A stretch of 64,000 nucleotides of DNA, taken from contig CM055110.1 of assembly GCA_029204225.1 (NCBI GenBank), positions 19,884,410 to 19,948,409 of the forward strand, written 5' to 3'. This DNA comes from Diphasiastrum complanatum (Eukaryota; Streptophyta; Lycopodiopsida; Lycopodiales; Lycopodiaceae). Under the pieces are notes generated by a model. It searched no databases. It was not told where the DNA came from and worked only from the letters and a program-made list of their open reading frames with translations. Position numbers and translations under genes: made by a program. Below, piece after piece: positions 1-10,600 of this stretch (positions within the stretch are counted from its first letter, which is position 1; every line of letters begins with the position of its first letter).

Positions 1-214
1 GATCTTGTTTAATAGCGGTTAATCATCTTTGTAAATTGTAATTAGAATAAGAGATTCTCTGACAGCTATATGTATATATACATCTGAGCGAAGTGAAGTT
101 AGTGTAGTGAGTTGAACAATCTGTAGATGCACAGAGTGATCAAACGACCAAAAGGTCTTAAGTAGTGACCTCTTGTGTTCTCTAGGGTTCGGCACTAGTT
201 ACGTGCTCGTAACA
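1..214 (-). mobile_element. LTR fragment, related to the 47-53 kb gypsy family
   Basis: The right-hand 50 nt, ending in GGTTCGGCACTAGTTACGTG and CTCGTAACA at 214, nearly matches the terminus of the LTRs at 47055-47412 and 53038-53395. The rest differs, so this is a variant or partly replaced LTR. In the element's own (minus) direction this is the LTR 5' end. LINE coding sequence follows immediately, so it is probably an insertion in that LINE. The other end is outside the window. Confidence 0.5.
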
Positions 215-704
215 GCCAGCCACCAACTCATCCTGACACACAGCTTCAGATCACATGGTTCTTCTCCTGCAAGAGATCGCAGATGGACCTTGGCTCGGAT
301 GATAGTGGTGACGACAATGACCTTTCCCGACATAGAGACCACAGACAATGTACCACACATACTCATATTGTCCGCAAAGCCACTACTCAAAGACGACCTC
401 CTTGGCAACGTCAACACTTATCGAGACCACCTCCAGGCGTTATCCCCATTACATCTTTCTTTGACAGCAACAGTATTTGAGGACAATGAGATATACCATT
501 ATCACTAGCCTTGTATTGGCAGTTTGACTCTCTTACATTAGATGTACTCTATCATTGCAGTTGTAGTACATATGCTTTTCTTTTCTGTTATGGAGACCTT
601 TCATACGCTCCCGTTGTACCACCACACACTTGATATGTACTTTTTCGTCTTATGTGCCTCTTGGCATGGAAAAGACATTAATAGAATCTTTCTTTCTCTC
701 TCTC
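215..704 (+). mobile_element. LINE 3' fragment (end of ORF2, 3'UTR, CT tail)
   Basis: The frame 283-480 encodes an Asp/Arg/Pro-rich ORF2 C-terminus ending in PITSFFDSNSI, as in the other LINE copies here. The 3'UTR carries the family motifs CACACTTGATATGTAC, the hairpin TGCC-TCTT-GGCA (655-666) and ACATTAAT, and ends in the tail TCTTTCTTTCTCTCTCTC (687-704). It is 5' truncated. Another LINE 3' end begins directly after the tail. Confidence 0.75.
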
Positions 705-949
705 ATGAGAGATGTTTAGAGACCTCAGGGACGATGACCTTCTCCATCATCTTCAACATCAACATCATCCAGAGTATCAGGAGCATCCATCATGTCTTGC
801 TTCAGTAGAGTTCCAACTCTACTAGGACCTTTTATTTGACTTTGTCTCTGACAGTATTTCATTTTATCATGATATCCTTTATGGTATCATCCCTTTTATG
901 TAGAGAGCTTTTCCAGTATATGCTTTTTAGCATTCAAGGACAATAAAGA

Positions 950-973
<24 letters not shown>
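705..973 (+). mobile_element. 5'-truncated LINE 3' end, second in a chain
   Basis: Begins at the end of the previous LINE tail and itself ends with hairpin ATGC-TTTTTA-GCAT (920-933), CAATAAAGAT and a CT tract at 951-973. The 3' architecture matches the other LINE copies but the body has diverged, so it may be a subfamily. Confidence 0.55.
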
Positions 974-981
<8 letters not shown>

Positions 982-1119
982 GCTTTAGCTCTAGATTGCT
1001 ACTTTTGTTACTGTTTTGGAGACGTTTCATACGCTCCTATGGTTATCACACACTTGACATGTACATTTACTAGTCTTATATGCCTTTTGGCATGGAAAAG
1101 ACATTAATAAAGCTTTCTT

Positions 1120-1150
<31 letters not shown>
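974..1150 (+). mobile_element. 5'-truncated LINE 3' end, third in a chain
   Basis: About 177 bp, starting right after the CT tract of the preceding fragment. It has CACACTTGACATGTAC, the hairpin ATGCC-TTTT-GGCAT (1080-1093), ACATTAATAAAGC, and a CTTT/CT tail (1113-1150). It closely matches the 3' ends at 27100-27282 and, inverted, at 45751-45900. Confidence 0.75.
1113..1150 (+). repeat. CTTT/CT microsatellite tail of LINE
   Basis: Two CTTT units and then pure CT dinucleotides, directly after ACATTAATAAAG. A decayed gypsy element begins 16 bp later. Confidence 0.9.
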
Positions 1151-1166
1151 GGGCTTTTTAACCCTT

Positions 1167-1461
1167 AGGTATTGGGCCACTACCATTGAGGGCATGTCCT
1201 TATGGGACCCATGAGAGCTTAGGTTCAGTAACCTTATCCAGAATAGCTTAGGTCCAGTAACCTTATCCTCTAGAAGGCTCCATTTTAGGACTTCCTTGTG
1301 GGTATATGTAGGGCTGATTGCCATTCATTTGATAGCTCATGATATTGATCTCTTTCTTTAGTCTCCTTAAGCATTCTCTTTGCCACTTTCCAGGGTTAGT
1401 TTTTGCTTATGCATTGCTTTCTTAGCTTAGCTATTGATCTGCTGTAAATCTGTTCGTAACT
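1167..1461 (+). repeat. Left LTR of the decayed gypsy element
   Basis: About 295 bp, begins AGGTATTGGG and ends TTCGTAACT. It aligns end to end with 3984-4276, with scattered substitutions. Confidence 0.7.
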
Positions 1462-3983
1462 TGGTAGAAGAGCACTTTCCTTGGCAGATCTTTAGCAGAA
1501 GCACTTCCGCTAAACTTGGCCCTAGAAGGGGGAAAAAAAAATTGGCTAGTTATTTTTGACAGCTATCTAGTGGCCACTATCTTTTTTGTTAGCTATTTTG
1601 GCAGATTTTTAAAGCGGTACCTATTGCATTTTTTAGCGTCGTATTTGGAGGAGGTTTCGGCACTTTTTCATCAGCATTTTTTTCTAGGAGGATGCCCATC
1701 TGCAGATTGGATTTTCAGCATACGGATCTACATTTTGCAGGTTTTACGTCATTGATTGGATGAGGATCAGCACCCACCTAGCCGGCTGTTCAGCGCCCAT
1801 TGCCATCCCATATGTTGTCTATTTTGTTGCTGTCCATCACCCTTTTTTGGCCTAATTTTTGTCTCCACCTTTTGAGCTGTCCATTACCCATTTCCAGCTA
1901 CTTTACCTTGCTGATTTTGCACATTTTACCAACTTTTTCAACCATTTGCATATGCTGTCCATCGCCCATTTTTGGCTGTATTTTCCAGCTACTTTGCTAT
2001 CCATTATTTGCCGTCAACGAATTATTAGGCATTTCACCCATTTGCTGTCTGCTTTTTGCCATTGTGCCTATTGTTTTCATCGCCCATCTATACCTATCTT
2101 TGGCGCCACTTTCTAGACATTTTTTTCAGCCTTTACCTCTATTATATTGGTGACCATTTTTTAGCTATTTGGAGGCTTTTATGTTGACAACTTCAGCGCC
2201 TATCTTCAGTCAACACTATTGAAATTTCTCCATATGTTTGGAGGTATTTTTCTAGCATTGTTATATGGCATTTACAACAGTTCTTACTTCTTTACCTTAC
2301 GCCGTTTTCTGCTATTATTTGTCCAGCTTTTATATCTTTTTAGTTGCTCCATTTTGACAGCATTGTTACCTCTTTTTGGCTGTCCATGTTTTTGGTGCTT
2401 GAATCAGACTAACTTGGGGTGATGACAAAAGTCCTCTACCTCAAGTGTTTTGTCTATTTCTTTTCACCTTCTCACTACTTTTTCGATGGCTACTCCATCT
2501 CCATTTACTAGTGAGACACCTCAAGATGCCTTAGTTGAACACATTCAACAAGCCGTTGATAGTGACTTTTGGGATTTCTTCCCATTTAGATGTCGTCATG
2601 ACAGGCTTTGCTCGTACGTCTTGTGATATTGCTTCTCTCTCCCATTTACAATTACTCTAGCAAGCTCTTATTGAGATTTCTATTTCTTCTACGACATTGT
2701 TCTCTACCTTTTTGCAAAATTCATGAATTACTTATTTTTGTCCGGGGGAGTTTCATACAATCCGAGCGTGCTATTATTGACAATCCTTCTACAAATGAAA
2801 GTATTTTCAACCTACGAGTGTTGATGATGAGTATCTTTGTGAGCTTCCTTCCACGGTGATAAATTCACATATTGCGAGCAGTAGAGCCATCTTGTGAGGG
2901 TGAGATAGTGATAGAGTCACACATTGCGAGCGATGCACATGAGATTCATTCTGTATCATACAGTATGAGCGAGTTGCCTGAGTTACTTGAGATAGCTATT
3001 AGATTACCTGAGTTAATCATTGTCTCGCATAGTACGTTTGAGTCACAACTTAATGCTACCCTGGTTGATGCTGATATTACAGATGCTACATGCCTTGCAT
3101 TGCCATGCTACAAATGATGTAGCCTATGCTTCTAATTTTGATGTTGTTCATGGTCATATAACTGGTTACTCACCTAGCATTTCCTGATTATATGGTTACT
3201 CATGGCAGATTCACATTTCATGATACACCGGTTGTATACTCTTTGGCTTATTTTATTGATATTTTTCTAGCTGAGTATACATGTATCCTTTAGTATCCTC
3301 GTGTTTCTATATGTGACTTTGCTATAGTTGATGCTGATGTTGTACATTCTTGGGCCTTAGGGATTCCTTGGAATGTTGATTACGTTCTCATCGACACTAT
3401 TGGCCATTCTGGGGCATTGTGGATACCTTGGGTTGTTGCACTGTCCGTCCCAGCTACTGTTTGTCGGGATGATCTTGAGGTCCCTTGGCATTTCTAGTTG
3501 TTGCATATCGCTTGGCTTTTGATGATGTTCCAGAGTTGTTGCTATGATCGCCAAGCTATGCTTTTCATGTGATATTCTTGGGCTATTCGGCCAGCTTTGG
3601 ATATCTTAGTTGTTGGGGTCTTGCATATTGAGATTTTCTTATGGCATCCCTGGGCTATTAGAGTGCCTTGAGTGGTTGGTTTCCTTTATGCATCTACATC
3701 AATTTCTAGTAGTTGCTTATAGTCGATGTATGGTGCTTTGTGGAGTTGTGTGTTGCTTTTGGAGTACCTATTTTGACGACTTATGTCCTCTCTTTCTGTA
3801 TTTCCATCAGTTCATGCATTATTTCTCCTGTCTTATGAGTACTTAGATTATTTTTTAGTCCTTATGAATGGCTATTACCACAGCTATTGGTTGGGGCCAA
3901 CATTGTCCAATGTTGGCCTTTGTTGTTTTACAGTAGGGGAGATCTTATATATTGGGTATAGAGCCCCTAACTAGTATATCCTT

Positions 3984-4276
3984 CGGTACTGGACCACTAC
4001 CAATGAGGGCATGTCTTTATGGGACCCATGATAGCTTAAGTTCAATAACCTTATCCAAGATAGCTTAGGTTCAGTAATCTTATCCTTTGGAATGCTCCAT
4101 TTTAGGACTTCCTTGTGGGTATATGTAAGGCTGATTGCCATTCATTTGATAGCTGATGATATTGATCTCTCTCTTTAGTCTCCTTAAGCATTCTCTTTGC
4201 TGCTTTCTAGGGTAATTCTTGCTTATGTGTAGCTTTCTTAGCTTAGCCATTGATCTGCTGTAAATCTGTTTGTAAC
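3984..4276 (+). repeat. Right LTR of the decayed gypsy element
   Basis: About 293 bp, begins CGGTACTGGACC and ends TTTGTAAC, followed by the CCTT(A) flank that also precedes the left LTR. Confidence 0.7.
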
Positions 4277-4573
4277 CCTTAAGGTAGTTGGCTAAGGATC
4301 CATGCTTGGACGCTAAACAGTGTGTAAGAGGTAAAATTTGCTGGAATTTAAATGTTAAGATGTTTGATGGCAAATTTCTGCCAAAAATGCAATATTGGTG
4401 CTATTTTAAACCCAAATTCTCTACTTTGGTACTTAGCTCGGTTTGAATCTTAAAAAAATTCTTGAACCTTTGAAAGTTGATGTGAAAACAGTGTTGCTGT
4501 CATTCTTTCGTCTTCTCAATTTGAATCTGGGGTCCTGAATTGATCCTTCACTAATGCTTTCCCCTACGTGCAG
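4277..4573 (+). other. HCAR intron remainder, nothing recognised
   Basis: Intronic sequence between the decayed LTR element and exon a. It ends in a usable 3' splice site (polypyrimidine CTTTCCCCTACGTGCAG). No ORF, repeat or RNA gene is supported. Confidence 0.6.
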
Positions 4574-4658
4574 TCAATGTGGTTTATGTGATACCTACTA
4601 CATCGCTCACGTGAAAAATGCATGTGCTTTTTTGGGTGATGGGATGTCCGCAATTGAG
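4574..4658 (+). CDS. HCAR: HCAR exon a (Fe-S cysteine exon)
   Basis: 85 nt, entered in phase 2 (acceptor ...GTGCAG), leaving in phase 0 (donor GTAGCA). It encodes a split Ser and then [20 protein letters not shown] and GDGMSAIE. The C-x2-C and the later Cys are iron-sulfur ligands expected in HCAR. The preceding exon is not in the window, so the upstream intron is at least 4.5 kb. Confidence 0.9.
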
Positions 4659-7600
4659 GTAGCATGTTTTTCTCTATTTCACCTTTCCAAGTACATTTGC
4701 TTCTTTCCATGTGTATAGCAATAAGTTTCTTGTAAACCTCCTTGATGCTGCTTTCTACAATTGTGGTGATCTGTAGTTATGACAGAGTAATTGTAACAAT
4801 CATTTCACATTCTAAGAAAGATATTAGCTCTACCAACTTATTGTATGCAATGAAATCAGGCACTAGAGCCAGTGGTTCATGGGTGTGGAAGAGATTTGAA
4901 CAGATTGGATGACTTACATTTTGGAGTGTACAGGGAGATGGTATATGCTCGCAAACTTGAACCTATACAAGGTCAGAATTTCATTAGACATCAGGTCACA
5001 GTTATGGTTAAGAAATAATCCACATTTAGAGTGTACATTGCAAGTTGATGAATTTGAGATATTTGAATTTATGAAAAGAATTCTTCAATTTAGGAATTGC
5101 TTGTAGTTTCTGCAAAACAGCTACCATGTTGTTTCACTTCTAGTTTGTGAAATATTGAGTTTCTTTGACACTAGATCTTTGTTTCATGTTTTTAGTAGCA
5201 AGCTTATATGTTCAGACTAGATTATCGTGGTTGTTGGGTCAAGATATCATTTTAACTTCACTTTTTTCTCCAATATGCACCTCCTTCAAAACTGATTTGA
5301 GTCCAACAGTGAGTCGATATTAAATGGTTGCGATATGGGAGACAATATAAACCAGACATGAGGGTCCGGGCTGGGACGCGGGGTCGGAGTCCTGCAGCCG
5401 AACTAGATAATAGAACCACATCATCTGCATAAAGAAGGATAGGGATAACAATATCTGCTAAAAGACAGCCATCTCCACCTTCTTCCCGAATGATCCGCTC
5501 AAGGTCGTCAATGTATAGAGCAAATAGGGTGGGTGACAAAGGACACCCCCACTTCACTCCTACTGTACTATGAATATATGAAGACCATCCATATCCATAT
5601 CGGAAACGAGCCAAAACTCTCTCATATAATGTGATGATAGCATCAATGACCTCCTGTGAAAAACCAAGAGATACCAAACACTGGAGCAACAAATGTCTCG
5701 GAACCAAATCAAATGCTTTGCGGAAGTCCACAAAGCAACAATAGACTCTCTGTTTCCTAGACTTCGCCGCCTCAATGATACATCTCAGTTTGAATATCTG
5801 GTCAGCCGTGGAGTAGCCTACTCTAAAACCTGCCTGTCCCATAGCGTGTGACTCCTCTGTCTCCGCATAGAGAGCTGATAATAGACTGCATAACCGAGCC
5901 ATAGAGCTTAGCCATAGTCATAAGAGTGCGATAGTTGTTTACATTCAGAGGATCACCAGTCTTAAGTATAAGGTGCAAAACGTTAGTACACCAAGGTGTG
6001 GGAAGGCCAAAAATAACAGATTGGTTAAAAACGTGAGAGATATATGGAGCAACGATATGGGCGATAGGTTTTAGAAAGTCCATACTTAGAGAGTCGACAT
6101 CAATGGCTTTATGGTTTTGACCATTTTTTATGGCATTTTCAATCATGGACGTAGTGAAAAGGGTGAATTCTGATGGTCGCGGTGAGAGAGAGATGGAAGG
6201 AGAGTCGACTGTATAAAGTTTTGCAGCATAGTCGATCCAAGATTCAATGGCAATAGGAGCTGGCTTACATGAGTTTTTAGAAAACATCTTCTAGAAGGTG
6301 GAAGAAGAGGAGTCCAAGGAATCGTTGAGTTTTTGTGCCAGAGAATGAAAGTAAGCAGTCTTTTTTCGCAAAGTCATTCTATGGTATTCCTTTTGTTTAA
6401 ATGCTAAGGTGTCGGGAGAATGGTATTGAGCGTGGACAACTTGCTTGTGTAGGGAGAGGCACTTATCATCATACCATCTATTGTGAGTGCGTTTATGAGA
6501 AGAAAAAGTTTTTGGTTTATATGCAATATTGGTTGAGTGAAGAAGCGACTGAGATCAAAAGGCTGCTTGTTGGTCTACTGAAGATGAGAAGGGGAAGTCG
6601 TGGAGCAGTGTGGTTAAAGTGCAAGTGTATGTAGGAAGACCAAACGGAGAGAAAGAAGGACGATGACGACGGGTGGGAGGTCTCGTAATAGTACCGGAAG
6701 TAGCATGGCCAAGGGACAGGAGCAATAGAGAGTGATACGAGATGGTATGGTGCATAATATGAAAAATATGAAGAAATGGAATCAAGGCCGGTGAGCCAAT
6801 GAAGTAGTGAACAACGCTAATAAATCTCGCAAATGGATCACTTTTGAGCAGCTTAAAATGAGTACGATAAACCTCCCTGGTAAGACATGTGACACCACTA
6901 GAGCCACGCGTGGTTTTTCCTCTCAAGAAAGGCCTGTAAATTGCATAAGGCTTTATATGGTCTTAAGCAAGCTCCCAGGACCTGGTATGACAGAATCAGT
7001 CACTTCTTGTTGCAGCACAATTTTACTTCTTGCTCTGCAGACTGTAATGTATATCTCAGGCGTAAAAGGTCAAGCTATGTCATAATAGCACTATATGTTG
7101 ATGATTCTTTAATCATCAGCAATTCAAATCAGTTGTTACAAGAAACCAAATCTTTGCTTTCATCAGAGTTTGAGATGACTGATTTTCACTTTCATCATGT
7201 CAATAGTTCCTTGCAAGTCCTTATTCTGAAGACTGACCTTGATAAGTTCTCCATGAGGCATATGATTTTGTAACTACAATTTCCCGATAAATTGTAACAC
7301 TTCTTTGAGCTGATGTTGTAAGTAGTCGTTACGTGATTCAAAGTTGGATATATTGTAAGGTTGTAATTGTTCAGCATGGATATGAGTCTAATGGAATAGG
7401 TGCATTCATCTCAGGTGAGGCAATGGCCTCAAGCTGCTCCAAAGGCACTGACCCAACTTCAAACTCCACATGATGCTTCACGGGTTCGCATTCTTCCTTA
7501 TCGGAAACTAATGAACTGTTGAAGTCAGCAGTCCCAAAACCGTCAACACCTTGCATCTTTATGTGGGATTTGAATGCCAAGTTAGCAGAAGCTTCCCATC

Positions 7601-10600
7601 TCATAAAGTGCGATACATGGCAAGGAGTGGTTAAATGCGATTGGCAACAGAACTTCTTTTGAATACTGAGTGAGTCCGTTGGACTTCACATCGGAAGCAG
7701 TAACGATGCTGACTCAATGGCACTATGAAGCTAAGCGAATCCTAGCAAGTAGTGGTGTATACTGGACAGAAGGTGCTATGGAGCGCTAGATGTATGGCTG
7801 CGAAGTTGAACCATTAGGCAGGGGCACGATCTGAAAGCAAGGGCGATCAGAAGGCAGGGACTCGATCCATCAGGCAGGCGTGATTCATCAGCAATCCATC
7901 AGGTAGGCCGCTTCTCCCATTTGGGACGAGGTGGAGTCGTTGCATGACAAAAAGTGGCATTGCCCTTTTTGTCGAAAGTTCACTGGGAATGCCTCTCGGG
8001 TCCGAGCACATTTGGGGGGATTGCGAGTCCGACCCACATGGGGACGCTACGGGATCGGCTGTCGTACACTCATCCCCTTTGTGGAGAGGGCTCGTATTCT
8101 CGAGACATATTCTAATTTAGGTGATGAGGCCGGCGAGCCATCCACAGATGCCCCGGAGACCCCTTCCACTAGTGCACCCCCTGCCACCCCTGCCACCGCC
8201 CCTACCTCCGCCAGTGCCTCCGCCCTCGCCACCGCCTAGTTTTCCCCATGGATCCACAGCCTCCACTTCCATAGCTGCACTTGTGCCACTACCTCCAGAT
8301 CCACACCATCCATCTGCCTCTGGTGTGTCCTCGTCCTTGCGAATGCGTTTTGGTGTGTGGGTCTTATTTCGTTTTGCAATGCAGGCTGGATTTGAAGAAG
8401 CTGCTCCGACCCACTTCGCCTACCAGTTCATCATGCTCGAGCGGCTCTACTTGCTGAAGGGTGATTTGCGGCGCATGGCCACTTCGGTCGAGTTCACGGC
8501 CATGGCCCTGGGGTTGTTCGCGGCGAGGACCTTGCTCGCATGCGAGCTAACAGGCTGCAGCCTGTATCATGGTGGGTGTGTTTTCTAATCCGCTAGTTCC
8601 ATTCATCTAAACAGTTTCCGCATTGTCTCTATAAGGCCGCAACTCACTTAAGTGGTTGCCAATTAATGCAGGATTGTTCTGCCTGCGTGTGTGAGCAGAA
8701 CTGGTTAGCATTCAGCCTTGTTCACACAAACAGGCGGAACCGCCTCATGCAGGAGGGGTGCAATGACTTGGTGTACTGCAACACCAACACCAGGGTGGTT
8801 CGACGCATCGCAGATAGCATGAGGGCAGGAGGTGCACGTGCCCCCCTACTACTGCAGGTAAGTTTCTATGCCCTATCGTTTTGCTTTCGTGCTATGGCAT
8901 GCAATTAGTTTAATGCCATGATGTTGCTTTGGCTATTCTCACGAATGATTGACTTGTGTAGGTCAATCCGGATGACTGCTTGGTTGCCGCGGCTGATCCA
9001 GAGCCAGAGCCAAAGCCAAAGGTTGATGCAAACGAGGCGGCTCGCCGTGCACTGCGGGGTGATCCTGATGCCGATGAGACTGCCCCCTCCCTACGACGTG
9101 CCATTGCCCTCCTCTTCTGATGAACACACATATGATTCAGACGAGACAGTCGACATCGCAGGGGATGGTTTACGTGCCCCACCCGGTACTCTCGCTACAG
9201 AGACCCTTGATGATGATGGCTGGGTAGAGGCTGCGGCAGAGGCAGAGGCAGAGGGCTGCTCAGAGATACATGCTCAGAGACACACCTTGACCTGTGATGG
9301 CTCGCAGCGTGTTCGACAGCTCAGGGCATCACAGGCAAGCGGTTCCCAGAGTGCCCCTCGTGGCAGAGGGAGACCCCTAGGTAGGAGTGTACCACAGAGG
9401 GTTTCTTCCAGCAGACCCAGAGGCAGACCTCCGAAGAGGGCACACACAGATAATTTTTCCAGTCGTCTCTTGGCTGGCGTTGGCCCAGACTTGGAGGATT
9501 CTCAGATGCCTCCAAGCATAGACTCTAAGCCAGAGTTTGTATTTGACACCCCTGCAGATGTATCTGGCATGCAGAGGGATGATTTTTTTAGCACAGACTT
9601 GTAGATATTGACGCACATACAACATCATGTACACTGGCTTTATCCCAATTATGAGAGAGAGTGAGAGAGAGTTCTCGTAAAAGTTAGAAATGGTTTGCTC
9701 TTTGAAAGATGTTTCATGCTGTCTCTCAGTTATGGTAGAGAGAGAGAAAGAAAGGAAGAAAGAAAGAAAGAGTTTATTAATGTCTATCAAGTGCCCGTGG
9801 GCACCAAAAACAAAATACAATACATACAAAGTAGGAGCAATGTCCATATGAGGACTTATTTCTAGAAACTCTCTACCGAAAGTCAACTAAGTACAAATAA
9901 AACAACAATCTTACATCATGCAAGAAGGAGATGCAAGAGCTTGCTGAGGTACAAAGGCAAGAGCTTAACCACCCGCTCTGCTGGACAAACATCTAAAGAT
10001 CTCATCTAAAGAAACAACAAAAAAACTGAGTCACTGAGTGGCTGATCTGAAGAAGCGAGTGATAGGCTGTGAAGTGCGTGCTGGAGGCTGACGAACGACT
10101 CGGTAAGGCCGTCGTGAGGCTCAGGCTGACTATGATGAACGGACTGCACAACCTTTTGTCATGTCGGGATGTCAAGCTCATCCTCTGACACATCCTCTCT
10201 ATCCCTCTTCTGTAAGAAATGTGTGATGAGAGTCTAACTGTGAACATCATCTGCCTCCGAAGGTAGAAGAGATGCTTGTAACGTAAACATCTCTCTCAAT
10301 AGGAGTCCGACACATCTAGATTCTGCATATGCCAAGAAAGAGCCGAGGGAGAGAGGAGTGTCTCTGTAGAGACAATAATAACGGCCTCAGATCTCATAAT
10401 AAATAGGGCACCTGAAAATGAATGTGACTCATCCTCTAACTCCTGCATCAAGCATAACTGGCAAATCCATTGTGGTCTGGGTGTATCAATATAACGACTA
10501 GTCTCAATAGCAAGCTGATGTGAGGAGACACGAAGCTGCCCAATACGGTATCGAAGGCCATATGATAATGTCTGTGAGAGATACAACGGTAGGATAGCTA

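Larger units (their letters stand above)
1167..4276 (+). mobile_element. Decayed, pol-less gypsy-type LTR element (LARD-like)
   Basis: Two similar LTRs (1167-1461 and 3984-4276) enclose 2.5 kb. The flanks ACCCTT before and ACCCTT after suggest a 5-bp target duplication (CCCTT). The LTR 3' part (ATGATATTGATCTC, TCCTTAAGCATTCTC, TCGTAACT) and the leader resemble those of the element at 38387-44173, and a degraded primer site GGTAGAAGAGCAC follows the left LTR. The start of gag is recognisable near 2486 (ATGGCTACTCC, aligning with the gag start at 39478), but no protease, RT or integrase is seen. The 2870-3960 interior is unrecognised. Probably an old non-autonomous relative. Confidence 0.7.
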
